Shown here piece after piece: positions 8,964-17,756 of a stretch of 64,000 bases of DNA. Source of the DNA: KBS-96 sp963722585 (GTDB taxonomy: Bacteria > Acidobacteriota > Terriglobia > Bryobacterales > Bryobacteraceae); NCBI GenBank assembly GCA_963722585.1, contig CAVRNU010000042.1, positions 28,310-92,309 of the forward strand. The letters are read 5' to 3'. Under the pieces are notes generated by a model. That model did no database searches, was not told the DNA's origin, and saw nothing but the letters and a program-made list of their open reading frames with translations. How positions within the stretch are numbered: the stretch's first letter is position 1; each line of letters begins with the position of its first letter. A program made the translations under genes and the position numbers.

Positions 8964-9626
8964 TTAGGGCACTGGAAAGTAAAGGCCTAATCTCGTCACT
9001 TTCATGAAGGTATCGAGCTTTCCTACCGCTGACTTCGATATGAATATGGAGTCGCCGGGTTGAAGCATGAGATCCTCATTCACTTGCCCCTTGCCGAGCA
9101 TGTGTTTTACATTGCACTTCTTTACTTCGACAACGCCGGGCGTCGCCCGTCTAAAGAGAAGCACTTCTGACTGCCTCGCCCCCAGAACAAAGCCGCCTGC
9201 CATCGCAATCGCGTCCGTTAATGTGATGTCGCCGTGTAACTCGTACTTGCCAGGTTTAGCAATCTCACCGGCGATGATGAAGGACGGCTTGGAAAACTCT
9301 TTGAGGGTAATCGTAATACTTGGCTCGTGAAGTGTAACGGAATATCGGTCTGTAATAGTCTTAGTTGCCTCTTGCAGTGTTAGTCCACCGACTTTAATCT
9401 GACCGAGATCCTTCAGCGAAATGAAGCCGTCTGGTTCTATCGTCACGATCTGGTTGTACTCAGGCGTAAAATTAAACAACAGTTCGATCACATCGCTGCT
9501 TTGAAGGCGATATCGGTTTTCATGTGAGCTAAACTGCACCTGCGGTTGGGATTGGGCCGCGCAAACACCTGTTAGCAACAAGCAAAGGGCAAGGCCGCTG
9601 ATGATCTGGCTAGTTCCGTGCTTCAT
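8964..9626 (-). CDS. Polysaccharide export protein (GumB/Wza-like, SLBB domain)
   Basis: A 220-residue exported protein close in length to GumB. The N-terminus is a signal peptide (residues 1-24, cleavage likely after VCAA). The Poly_export domain follows (YRLQSSDVIELLF, then VTIEPDGFISLKDLGQIKVGG), then one SLBB domain (FIIAGEIAKPGKYELHGDI, TDAIAMAGGF). There is no convincing lipobox: the Cys in TGVC is not preceded by the usual L-A/S-G/A pattern. The long C-terminal helix of Wza is absent, as in GumB-type proteins. It should form the periplasmic/outer-membrane exit channel working with the GumC-like protein encoded next in the operon. Confidence 0.92.
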   Translation of the reverse strand: MKHGTSQIISGLALCLLLTGVCAAQSQPQVQFSSHENRYRLQSSDVIELLFNFTPEYNQIVTIEPDGFISLKDLGQIKVGGLTLQEATKTITDRYSVTLHEPSITITLKEFSKPSFIIAGEIAKPGKYELHGDITLTDAIAMAGGFVLGARQSEVLLFRRATPGVVEVKKCNVKHMLGKGQVNEDLMLQPGDSIFISKSAVGKLDTFMKVTRLGLYFPVP

Positions 9627-9696
9627 ATTAGGCGATCAACTCCTTCGCTCTGGAACGATAGAAAAGCTGGGCTTATGGATCACACGACTCGGCTGC

Positions 9697-10242
9697 TTAC
9701 GCAGCGGATGACGTAACTTCAGGCACTGAGTCATAAGCGATCCAATCGCGATCGATCTCGACGAGTACAGATCGCTGCAGTAGCGTGACCATAAGCACCA
9801 ATCTCGCCGAATTTTTGAAGTTGACGATTATTCCTGGCCGGACGGCTAGCGGACCAGCTGTGATGCGAACTGCCTGGCCAGCGTGCAAGTGCGGCGACGG
9901 GACCATCTCTGCCCTATAGCGCTGGACTATTTGGAGGGCCTCTATCTCTTGGTCGTCAATCGGGGCCAGCGTCCGACCGGCACGTACGACGTCGATAACG
10001 CCTGGTGTGTTGATAACCCTTACCCACGATGAGCGGTCAAATCGGCAAAACACATATCCGTCAAACAGTGCGACGTCCCTGTCGTGCCATCTCTGGGTTC
10101 CCCGGCGGCGAACACGATAAGTGGGTAAAAACTCTTCGTAACCCTGAAAGTGGAGTAGTTCGGACACGCTCTTTTCATGATTCGGTTTTACTCGAACTGC
10201 GAACCATGAAGAGACATTTGATAGACACTGTGGATTCGACAT
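9697..10242 (-). CDS. NusG-family specialised antiterminator heading the polysaccharide operon
   Basis: NusG/RfaH/UpxY-type transcription elongation factor of about 181 residues. The NGN domain starts at SSWFAVRVKPNHEKSVSELL and includes LFDGYVFCRFD and PGVIDVVRAG. A KOW-type domain follows (LHAGQAVRITAGPLAVRPGIIVNF). The frame can be extended to an ATG at 10323, but that start has no ribosome site. The ATG at 10242 has AAGGAA directly upstream, so I chose it. NusG paralogues encoded first in long polysaccharide operons bind paused RNA polymerase near the promoter and suppress termination over the operon; I infer the same here. No JUMPstart/ops-like GGCGGTAGC element is visible upstream, so recruitment would differ from RfaH. 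Confidence 0.9.
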   Translation of the reverse strand: MSNPQCLSNVSSWFAVRVKPNHEKSVSELLHFQGYEEFLPTYRVRRRGTQRWHDRDVALFDGYVFCRFDRSSWVRVINTPGVIDVVRAGRTLAPIDDQEIEALQIVQRYRAEMVPSPHLHAGQAVRITAGPLAVRPGIIVNFKNSARLVLMVTLLQRSVLVEIDRDWIAYDSVPEVTSSAA

Positions 10243-10435
10243 AGTTCCTTGTGTTCTATATAGGCGAAAGGCCCGTCGCCAATTCGACGAAAGTGGGCAG
10301 GCTTCCGCCATTCTTGGATACATTCGCTAGCTAACCAGGAACGTTCAGTTGCAGGCACCCCCTTTGTAATTGGCTCCGCTTCAACTTCGTAGCGTGACCG
10401 ACTGCAACGGTAAACGTCGTTGGCCTGGAAACAAT

Positions 10436-10463
10436 ACTGTAATAATTAGCGCGTCACAGTCAA
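10436..10463 (-). promoter_or_regulatory. Possible sigma70-type promoter for the polysaccharide operon
   Basis: On the minus strand TTGACT (10463-10458), a 16-nt spacer and TACAGT (10441-10436) form a moderate match to -35/-10 elements. It would give a leader of roughly 190 nt before the NusG-like gene. This is a by-eye match in a non-coding stretch and needs 5'-end mapping. Confidence 0.3.
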
Positions 10464-10821
10464 CTAACAAACGAAGAGTCGTGTGGGTTTACGTACTGAG
10501 GCTGATCATACTGATATCACCAACGGAATAGGCGAAAGAACTCCCATACTTAGACGATGGTGCTTTATAGGGATAGTACCTGTAACTGCGGTCCTGGGCG
10601 AGACGCCCGTCCCGTAACCAGGCCGTGTACGTCGGAAAAACTGGCAGTGTAGGTTGTGGAATCGGTCAAACTGGCATGACGAGAGGATGGGCGCAAGTCG
10701 TAGTTGCTAAAAATGGCCTAGTATTCAGTTGGTGATTGTGGGCATGAGATCTAGTACACACGCCGCGAATGTCAGAATCTCGGGGCAGGTCATCAGTTGC
10801 GCGTGGCTCGTCCATCAACAC
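10464..10821. other. Non-coding stretch between the polysaccharide operon and lon
   Basis: No open frame here has a credible start, ribosome site or family resemblance on either strand. The stretch contains two copies of AAACTGGCA about 30 nt apart (near 10640 and 10670) and a short hairpin, GGGCG-AGA-CGCCC (10596-10608). It likely holds upstream control sequence for the polysaccharide operon, but I cannot assign any element with confidence. Confidence 0.4.
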
Positions 10822-10852
10822 AAAAAAGGCCGGGACATCTCCCGGCCTTTTT
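10822..10852 (-). terminator. Rho-independent terminator of lon
   Basis: A perfect seven-base GC stem, GGCCGGG/CCCGGCC, with loop ACATCT is flanked by A6 on one side and T5 on the other. It begins about 20 nt past the lon stop. Read on the minus strand the hairpin is followed by a run of T. The symmetrical A and T tracts mean it could also act in the plus direction. Confidence 0.9.
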
Positions 10853-10874
10853 CAATCGAAACCCTGCCTTAGGG

Positions 10875-13226
10875 CTAGCTCGCGAGGGCCAATGGGCTCA
10901 TCTGCAGCCCTGGAATCATCAGCTCCAGCACCTGCTCCACCCGGTCGGCGAATTTGAATTCCATCTCCGAGCGGACATGATCCGGCAAATCGCGCAGGTC
11001 CTTCTTGTTTGCTACCGGCAGGATCACGCGTCTAATCCCCGCCCGCCGTGCCGCCAACACCTTCTCTTTCACCCCTCCGATCGGTAGAACCAGCCCGGTC
11101 AGGGTAACCTCGCCGGTCATCGCCGTATCGCTGCGCGCCGGAAGTTTGGTGTAGAGCGAAGCCATCGCCGTCGTCATCGTCACGCCCGCCGACGGACCAT
11201 CTTTCGGGATAGCGCCCGCCGGCACGTGAACGTGAACGCCGTTGTCTTTAATTAGTTTCGGGTCGATCCCGAGTTCGGCGGCATGCGCCCAAATGTAGCT
11301 CTGGGCGATTTTCGCCGATTCCTGCATCACCTCGCCGAGCTGCCCCGTCATGGTGAATCCCTTGCCTTCGGGAAGCAGCGTAGTTTCGATATACAACACA
11401 TCGCCGCCCGCTTCGGTCCAGGCCAAGCCTGTCGCCACGCCCGCTGGAAGGACCTTTCGCATCTCCTCCTGCGAGAAGATTTCGGGCCCTAGCAGGTCGC
11501 CGAGCACATCCGGAACCACGGTCACTTTCCCCGTTTTACCTTCGCCGATCTGCAGCGTGGTCTTGCGAGCCACGCGGCCAATGGCCCGCTCCAGATGCCG
11601 CAATCCCGCTTCGCGCGTATAACTACGGATAATCGCCTGAATCCCTTGATCGGTGAACTCGATTTCGTCGGCGCTGAGAGCCGTCTCCTTCAATTGCCGC
11701 GGAATCAGATATGTTTTCGCAATTTGAAGCTTCTCTTCCTCACTGTAGCCCGATAACCGCAGAATTTCCATACGGTCGAGCAGCGGTTGAGGAATCGTAT
11801 CGAGGGTATTTGCGGTTGTCACGAACAGTACCTTCGAAAGATCGAAGGCCATGTCCAGATAGTTGTCGCGAAACGACTTGTTCTGTTCCGGATCGAGTAC
11901 TTCGAGCAGCGCCGCCGCAGGATCTCCACGGAAGTCGCGGCCCAGCTTGTCGACCTCGTCGAGCATCAGCACCGGATTCTTCTCGCCAGCCCGCCGCATC
12001 GCTTGCATCAAGCGCCCAGCCATCGCGCCGATATATGTCCGCCGGTGGCCGCGCAATTCGGCCTCATCGTGCAAGCCGCCTAGACTCATCCGCTCGAACC
12101 TCCGGCCGAGCGCCCGCGCAATCGATTGTCCCAACGAAGTCTTACCGACTCCCGGAGGTCCAACCAGACACAGAATCGGCGCTTTGGCATGCGGATTGCG
12201 CTTCAGAACGGCTAAATGCTCGAGGATGCGCTCCTTGATCTCCTTCAGTCCGTAATGATCGTTATCGAGGACCTCTCGAGCATGGTTGATGTCAAGATTG
12301 TCCTCCGCCACCTTATTCCACGGCAGCTCCAGCACGAACTCCACCCAGGTGCGCGTCACCTGGTGATCGGGAGATTGGGCCGGCAAGCGCTCCAGCCGCG
12401 CCAGTTCGCGCTCCACTTCTTTTTTCGCTTCTTCCGGAAGCTCGGTTTTCTCAAATCGCTCCCGCAGAAGCTCCAAATCGGCCTTGTCCGGGTCTTTCTC
12501 GCCCAACTCCTGCTGAATCGCCCGTAGTTGCTGCCGCAGCAGATATTCGCGCTGCTCCTTACCCATCTCGTCGCGAGCCGAAGACGCGATCTTCTGCCGC
12601 AACTCGAGCACTTGCAGCTCATGCGCAAGGAAGCTGTGTATCAGCCGCAGCGCGTCCACGCGAGTTTCCGCTTCGAGCAGTCTTTGCTCTTTCGCCGCAT
12701 CGAGACTGAAGATACTCGCGAGCAGATAGGCCAACCGCAGGGGGTCGTCGTTGCCCGCCAGCATCCGCGTCAGCTCCGCCGCCGATTGTGGTTGGGCGAG
12801 AGAAACCGCTTTTGCCGCAAGTTCGAGCAAAGCGCCTCTTAGCGCTTCCACTTCCGAGCCGCCATCTTGCGGGAACGGCAGCTCCCGGAATCGGGCGCTC
12901 AGATATTCGCCCGACTCGATTTTGACGATCACTACCCGTTCGATCCCCAGGACCAGGATCTCCATGATTTCTTCGCCTTGGCGCGAAGACTTACGAATGA
13001 CCGCCTTTGTTCCAATCGTGTAGAGATCGTCCTGCTGAGGGCTATCTACATGAGGATCGCGCTGCGCGACTAAAATTACTTCCTTTTCTTCCGTCTTCAA
13101 AGCAGCTTCCACAGCCGCCAACGAACTCTCCCGCCCCACCGAGAGCGGCAATAACAATCCCGGAAACAGGATCGTGTTCTTTAGCGGCAGAACTGGAAGT
13201 ATCTGCACTCCATTATTGCTGGCCAT
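10875..13226 (-). CDS. lon: ATP-dependent Lon protease (LonA type)
   Basis: A 783-residue cytoplasmic AAA+ serine protease, the same length as typical LonA. The N-terminal substrate-binding domain (ILPVLPLKNTILFPGLLLPL) covers roughly residues 1-200. A charged coiled region and the AAA+ module follow, with GPPGVGKTS (Walker A) and VLMLDEVDKLGRD (Walker B). The C-terminal protease domain has the catalytic serine in PKDGPSAGVTM and the catalytic lysine in the GGVKEKVLAARRAG region. Lon removes misfolded and short-lived regulatory proteins. The ATG at 13226 has a GAGG-type site nine bases upstream. It is transcribed alone, between the htrA terminator and its own, next to two other proteostasis genes. 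Confidence 0.98.
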   Translation of the reverse strand: MASNNGVQILPVLPLKNTILFPGLLLPLSVGRESSLAAVEAALKTEEKEVILVAQRDPHVDSPQQDDLYTIGTKAVIRKSSRQGEEIMEILVLGIERVVIVKIESGEYLSARFRELPFPQDGGSEVEALRGALLELAAKAVSLAQPQSAAELTRMLAGNDDPLRLAYLLASIFSLDAAKEQRLLEAETRVDALRLIHSFLAHELQVLELRQKIASSARDEMGKEQREYLLRQQLRAIQQELGEKDPDKADLELLRERFEKTELPEEAKKEVERELARLERLPAQSPDHQVTRTWVEFVLELPWNKVAEDNLDINHAREVLDNDHYGLKEIKERILEHLAVLKRNPHAKAPILCLVGPPGVGKTSLGQSIARALGRRFERMSLGGLHDEAELRGHRRTYIGAMAGRLMQAMRRAGEKNPVLMLDEVDKLGRDFRGDPAAALLEVLDPEQNKSFRDNYLDMAFDLSKVLFVTTANTLDTIPQPLLDRMEILRLSGYSEEEKLQIAKTYLIPRQLKETALSADEIEFTDQGIQAIIRSYTREAGLRHLERAIGRVARKTTLQIGEGKTGKVTVVPDVLGDLLGPEIFSQEEMRKVLPAGVATGLAWTEAGGDVLYIETTLLPEGKGFTMTGQLGEVMQESAKIAQSYIWAHAAELGIDPKLIKDNGVHVHVPAGAIPKDGPSAGVTMTTAMASLYTKLPARSDTAMTGEVTLTGLVLPIGGVKEKVLAARRAGIRRVILPVANKKDLRDLPDHVRSEMEFKFADRVEQVLELMIPGLQMSPLALAS

Positions 13227-13311
13227 TTGTTACTACCTCAGCTTTCTCCAAACCCAAATAATCAGCCGAAGGCCGGGCAGGCCGGCCACTACAAAACGCC
13301 TCACGACTGTA

Positions 13312-13333
13312 GGGGCGAGGCCCGCCTCGCCCC
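13312..13333. repeat. 22-bp intergenic palindrome
   Basis: A perfect inverted repeat, GGGGCGAGGC-CC-GCCTCGCCCC, lies between htrA and lon about 90 bp upstream of the lon start. There is no T tract, so it is not a standard terminator. I believe GGGGCGAGGCCCGCCTCGCC-like units recur between genes in related genomes, making this a likely REP-like element, but a genome-wide count is needed. Confidence 0.6.
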
Positions 13334-13342
13334 ATAAACAAA

Positions 13343-13377
13343 GGGCCTGGAATCGAGCAAACCCCAATTCCAGGCCC
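13343..13377 (-). terminator. Probable terminator of the htrA-type gene
   Basis: A perfect 11-bp stem (GGGCCTGGAAT with ATTCCAGGCCC) and a 13-nt loop lie about 20 nt past the protease stop codon. On the minus strand the hairpin is followed by TTTGTTTAT, a broken U tract. Likely rho-independent but weaker than the lon terminator. Confidence 0.7.
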
Positions 13378-13395
13378 TGCTCAATTAACTCCGTA

Positions 13396-14913
13396 TTATT
13401 TAGATGGCACAACCACGAAAATGTTGCTGCCTTGCCGGTTCACGTAGAGGAGAACCGACTTACCCTTAGCCTGGCTAACCAAGCGGTTGTATTCGCTCTC
13501 GTTTGTGACCGGCTGGCGATCCACCTGCGTGATTACATCACCCCGCTGTAGAGGCGGTTGCGCATTAGCAGCGGGCGAATCGTCGTCCACATTGTCCACC
13601 ACAACCCCCTTGGTCGATGGCGGTACCTGCACTTGTTGTGCGATATCGGGCGTCAGAGTCTCAACCGTAACCCCCTCGAGCGCGTTGTTTCCGCTATTGC
13701 CGCCCTTTTCATTGTTGCCGCCGAATTGTCCGCTCGCCCGATCTTCGCTGGGCCGCGCCGTCAACGTGACGTCAACCTTCATCTTTTCACCATTCCGAAG
13801 AACGTCGAGATGCGCTACCTGGCCGGGCTGCATTTGAATCACCGCGATCGTAAGGCCATTCGGATCGAGCACTGGCTGACCATCCACGGCCGTAATCACA
13901 TCGCCAACTTTCAATCCGGCCTTCGCACCGGGCTTGCCGGGTTCCACTTCTCGCACCAGAGCGCCGCGCGTAGTAGGCAGATTCATTGCCTGCTTAAGAT
14001 CGGGGGTAATATCTTCAAGGCCGACACCAATAAATCCTCGAGTCACCTTGCCGCCCTTCTCAAGCTGTTCCATCACGTTGCGGGCCAGATTTACAGGAAT
14101 TGCAAAACCGATTCCCTGATTGCCTTCCGAGCCGTTCGCCAGAATCGCCGTATTGATTCCGACCAACGTGCCATTTGCGTTCACCAAAGCTCCGCCCGAA
14201 TTGCCCGGATTGATCGCGGCATCGGTTTGGATGAAGTCCTCGAATTTCTCGATCCCACCGATAGCACGGCTCTTCGCGCTGATAATACCCATGGTGACCG
14301 TCTGACCGACATCGAATGGATTGCCAATCGCGAATACCAGATCGCCGACACGCGCTTTCGTCGAATCGGCAAAGCTGATCGTCGGCAGATCCTGCGCCGT
14401 GACCTTCACCACCGCGATATCGGTGTCTTTATCCGTTCCCACGAGCTTTGCCTTAATCTTGCGGCCATCGAGCAGCTCGACTTGAATATCGCTGGCTTTG
14501 TCGATCACGTGATTATTTGTCAAGATATATCCGTCTTTGCTGATAATCACGCCCGACCCAAGCCCATGCTCGGTCTGGTTCCGCGGCTTCATGTTCCGGC
14601 CAAGACCCTGTCCGAAAAACTGCTGGAAGAACGGATCGTTGAAGATGCCGGGCATCTGCTGCTCTCCCTTGATTACCTGCGTGGTGTAAATACTCACCAC
14701 CGCCGGCGTAACTTTTTCCAACATATCGGCATACGACGCCGCCGGCGCAGCTGCCGACGCTCCCGCTGCCGACCCTGCCGCGTTTACCGCCACTTGAACG
14801 GGCGCCCCAGACCGCGAGGCCACCATAAACGCGGCAATCACGCCGCCGCCGAGCGAAGCCGCCAGCAATGTCAGAATTGCGGTTGAGCGGCGAAATTGTA
14901 TCTCCTTAGCCAT
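13396..14913 (-). CDS. Periplasmic HtrA/DegQ-family serine protease with two PDZ domains
   Basis: Trypsin-like Do-family protease of about 505 residues. A single N-terminal hydrophobic segment (ILTLLAASLGGGVIAAFMVA) serves as signal or anchor. The catalytic triad is visible as His in LTNNHVID, Asp in DKDTDIAVVK and Ser in NPGNSGGAL. Two PDZ domains follow: one around GFIGVGLEDITPDL to PGQVAHLDVL, a second from VQVPPSTKGVVVDNV to the C-terminus. A Gly/Asn-rich linker (GQFGGNNEKGGNSGNN) separates them. It degrades or refolds damaged envelope proteins. The frame could start at a TTG two codons earlier, but the ATG at 14913 has AAGGA seven bases upstream. Confidence 0.95.
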   Translation of the reverse strand: MAKEIQFRRSTAILTLLAASLGGGVIAAFMVASRSGAPVQVAVNAAGSAAGASAAAPAASYADMLEKVTPAVVSIYTTQVIKGEQQMPGIFNDPFFQQFFGQGLGRNMKPRNQTEHGLGSGVIISKDGYILTNNHVIDKASDIQVELLDGRKIKAKLVGTDKDTDIAVVKVTAQDLPTISFADSTKARVGDLVFAIGNPFDVGQTVTMGIISAKSRAIGGIEKFEDFIQTDAAINPGNSGGALVNANGTLVGINTAILANGSEGNQGIGFAIPVNLARNVMEQLEKGGKVTRGFIGVGLEDITPDLKQAMNLPTTRGALVREVEPGKPGAKAGLKVGDVITAVDGQPVLDPNGLTIAVIQMQPGQVAHLDVLRNGEKMKVDVTLTARPSEDRASGQFGGNNEKGGNSGNNALEGVTVETLTPDIAQQVQVPPSTKGVVVDNVDDDSPAANAQPPLQRGDVITQVDRQPVTNESEYNRLVSQAKGKSVLLYVNRQGSNIFVVVPSK

Positions 14914-14981
14914 CTCCAAATCCTTTCTCTCATTCCCTTTTGACGCGCCGGATTCCTTTCCATTTACAAGGCTCCGGGCCG

Positions 14982-17618
14982 TTATGCGTTTACTGTCTCC
15001 GCCCGCTCGGGCGTCGCGGCTGCAAAACTGAGGCCTTTCCTGTCCGGATCGACATCAACATGCACCACCTGGCCATCGTGTACCTCGCCTGCCAGCATGC
15101 GTTTCGCAAGCGGCGTTTCGATCTCCCGTTGTATCGCCCGTTTCAGAGGCCGTGCTCCATAATTTGGATCGTACCCCTCTCGAACCAGCAGAGTCCGCGC
15201 CGCATCGGTCAATTCCAACTCGATATGCCGCTCGCCCAGTCGGGCTCGCAGACCAGCCAGTTGAATATCCACGATCTGCTTCAAATGTTCCTCGCTGAGG
15301 GCGTGGAAAACGATAATCTCGTCCAGCCGGTTCAGGAATTCCGGGCGAAACGCCGTTCGCAGTTCCTCGAGAACCGCCTCTTTCATCCGCCTGTATCCCT
15401 CGCCTGCAAACGCTCCACGATACTCGAGTATTCGATGACTCCCTATATTGGACGTCATGATCACAATTACGTTTTTAAAGTCGACCGTGCGCCCCTGCCC
15501 GTCTGTGAGACGCCCGTCATCGAGCACCTGCAGCAGGATATTGAATACGTCGTGGTTCGCCTTCTCGATTTCGTCGAACAGCACCACCGAATAGGGCCGC
15601 CGCCGGACAGCTTCCGTCAATTGCCCGCCCTCGTCATAGCCGATATAGCCCGGAGGCGCGCCAATCAGCCTCGAAACCGTATGTTTCTCCTGGTATTCCG
15701 ACATATCGATGCGAATCATCGCTCGTTCATCGTCGAATAGAAACTGGGCCAGCGCCCGCGCCAGCTCGGTTTTGCCCACGCCGGTCGGACCTAAAAAGAT
15801 GAAACTTCCGATCGGCCGGTTCGGATCTTTCAATCCAGACCGGGCCCGCAGCACCGCTTCCGCCACCGCCGTCACGGCTTCATCCTGCCCGATCACCCGC
15901 GTGTGCAACTCGTCTTCGAGCGCTAGCAATTTCTTCATCTCACCTTCGAGCAATTTTGAAACCGGAACCCCTGTCCACCGGCTGACCACTTCAGCAATGT
16001 CCTCTTCATCCACTTCTTCTTTCAACAGACGTTGCCCGCGCTGATTCGTCGTCCTCTCCTCTTCAGCCTTGAGCTGGCGCTCGAGCTCAATCAGTTTCCC
16101 GTATTTCAACTCAGCCGCTTTATTCAAATCGTAGGCACGCTCGGCCTGCGCGATCTGAACCTTCACTCCGTCCAGTTGCTCACGCAGCGCGCGCACCCTC
16201 TGCACCGATTCTTTTTCCGTTTTCCATTGCGCCTGCAGCGCGCTCGATTCGGTCTTCAAATCCGCCAGCTCGCGCTCGATCTTGCCTAACCGCTCCTTCG
16301 ATGCGGCGTCGGACTCCTTTTTCAAGGCCTCTCGCTCGATTTCGAGCTGCATAATCCGCCGCAAAATTTCATCCAGCTCCGCCGGCATCGAATCGATCTC
16401 GGTACGCAGCTTAGCCGCTGCTTCATCTACGAGGTCGATTGCCTTGTCCGGCAAAAACCGGTCCGTTATGTAACGGTTCGAAAGCACGGCCGCGCTCACA
16501 AGCGCAGTGTCTTTAATTCGTACGCCATGATGTAGCTCGTACTTCTCGCGCAACCCGCGCAAAATCGAGATTGTGTCCTCTACTGACGGCTGATCGACAA
16601 ACACCGTCTGAAATCGTCGCTCGAGCGCCGCGTCCTTTTCGACGTATTTCCGGTATTCATCGAGCGTCGTGGCCCCAATGCAGTGCAACTCGCCGCGCGC
16701 GAGCATCGGCTTCAGCAAGTTGCCTGCATCCATTGCGCCTTCGGCCTTCCCTGCCCCTACGACGGTATGAAGCTCGTCGATGAAAAGGATAATGCGGCCC
16801 TCCGACGATTGCACCTCTTTCAGCACCGCCTTCAACCGCTCCTCGAACTCGCCCCGAAACTTCGCGCCCGCAATCAGCGCGCCCATGTCGAGCGCCACGA
16901 CGCGCTTGTCTTTTAACCCTTCCGGCACGTCGCCGCGAACGATTCGCTGCGCCAACCCTTCCACGATCGCGGTTTTACCCACTCCCGGCTCGCCAATCAG
17001 AACCGGATTGTTCTTCGTGCGCCGCGAAAGAACCTGAATGACGCGCCGGATCTCTTCGTCGCGGCCGATCACCGGATCTACTTTGCCTTTGGAAGCGAGA
17101 TCAGTCAGATCCCTGCCGTATTTTTCGAGAGCCTCGTATGTTGCTTCGGGGTTCGGCGTTGTCACACGCTGATTCCCGCGAACTTCCGACAGCGCCTTCA
17201 TCAAACGATCGCGCGTCAGCCCGAACTCTTTCAGGATCTTGCCGCTCGCACCTGTCTCCGCCGAAATCGCCAAAAGCAGGTGTTCCACCGAAACATACTC
17301 GTCTTTCAACCGCTTGGCTTCAGCTTCGGCTTCCGTCAACACCCGCGATAACCGGTTTGTCACATACACCTGATCGGCAGCCGACGCCCCGCCGGTCACT
17401 TTCGGAAACTTCTCCACCTCCTGCAACAGGCGCCGGTGCAGCGGCTCGAGCGGCACGTCGGCACGAAGTAGAAGCGACGGAGCCAGCCCGCTCTCCTGCT
17501 CGAGCAAAGCCAGCAGCAAATGCTCCACGTCCACTTGTTGATTGGAATGTCCGATAGCAAGGGACTGGGCTTGACGGACGGCGTCCTGCGACTTCTCCGT
17601 CAATTTATTGAAATCCAT
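14982..17618 (-). CDS. clpB: ClpB disaggregase
   Basis: An 878-residue Hsp100 AAA+ protein of normal ClpB length. The N-terminal Clp_N repeats cover residues 1-145. The first AAA+ module has GEPGVGKTAIVEGLA, and the ClpB-specific coiled-coil middle domain lies at about 400-520. The second AAA+ module has GPTGVGKTELARALA and DEIEKANHDVFN. The presence of the middle domain and the absence of a ClpP-binding IGF/L loop distinguish ClpB from ClpA/C. With DnaK it pulls proteins out of aggregates in the cytoplasm. It is preceded by no CIRCE or heat-shock sigma element that I can recognise in the 85 bp before the divergent nuclease gene. Confidence 0.98.
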   Translation of the reverse strand: MDFNKLTEKSQDAVRQAQSLAIGHSNQQVDVEHLLLALLEQESGLAPSLLLRADVPLEPLHRRLLQEVEKFPKVTGGASAADQVYVTNRLSRVLTEAEAEAKRLKDEYVSVEHLLLAISAETGASGKILKEFGLTRDRLMKALSEVRGNQRVTTPNPEATYEALEKYGRDLTDLASKGKVDPVIGRDEEIRRVIQVLSRRTKNNPVLIGEPGVGKTAIVEGLAQRIVRGDVPEGLKDKRVVALDMGALIAGAKFRGEFEERLKAVLKEVQSSEGRIILFIDELHTVVGAGKAEGAMDAGNLLKPMLARGELHCIGATTLDEYRKYVEKDAALERRFQTVFVDQPSVEDTISILRGLREKYELHHGVRIKDTALVSAAVLSNRYITDRFLPDKAIDLVDEAAAKLRTEIDSMPAELDEILRRIMQLEIEREALKKESDAASKERLGKIERELADLKTESSALQAQWKTEKESVQRVRALREQLDGVKVQIAQAERAYDLNKAAELKYGKLIELERQLKAEEERTTNQRGQRLLKEEVDEEDIAEVVSRWTGVPVSKLLEGEMKKLLALEDELHTRVIGQDEAVTAVAEAVLRARSGLKDPNRPIGSFIFLGPTGVGKTELARALAQFLFDDERAMIRIDMSEYQEKHTVSRLIGAPPGYIGYDEGGQLTEAVRRRPYSVVLFDEIEKANHDVFNILLQVLDDGRLTDGQGRTVDFKNVIVIMTSNIGSHRILEYRGAFAGEGYRRMKEAVLEELRTAFRPEFLNRLDEIIVFHALSEEHLKQIVDIQLAGLRARLGERHIELELTDAARTLLVREGYDPNYGARPLKRAIQREIETPLAKRMLAGEVHDGQVVHVDVDPDRKGLSFAAATPERAETVNA

Positions 17619-17756
17619 GGGTACAATCTCGCCGACTCCAGGCTAACACATGAGCATAAAACACTGCAACAATTTTAGTCCACTTCGCTCAATCTTTGGC
17701 CCGTGGGTTCGTTTGTTCCGATGTTGTACTCTCGTAAGGAACCTCTTTCTTCGCCC

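Noticed and set aside
10596..10680. Possible riboswitch or antitermination leader before the NusG-like gene
   Set aside because: The visible hairpin is only five base pairs and lies upstream of the likely promoter; no known riboswitch core is apparent.
13558..14886. 442-codon plus-strand frame opposite the HtrA-type gene
   Set aside because: It is the antisense shadow of a clear protease gene; the translation is rich in His, Arg and Ile with no family features and no ribosome site.
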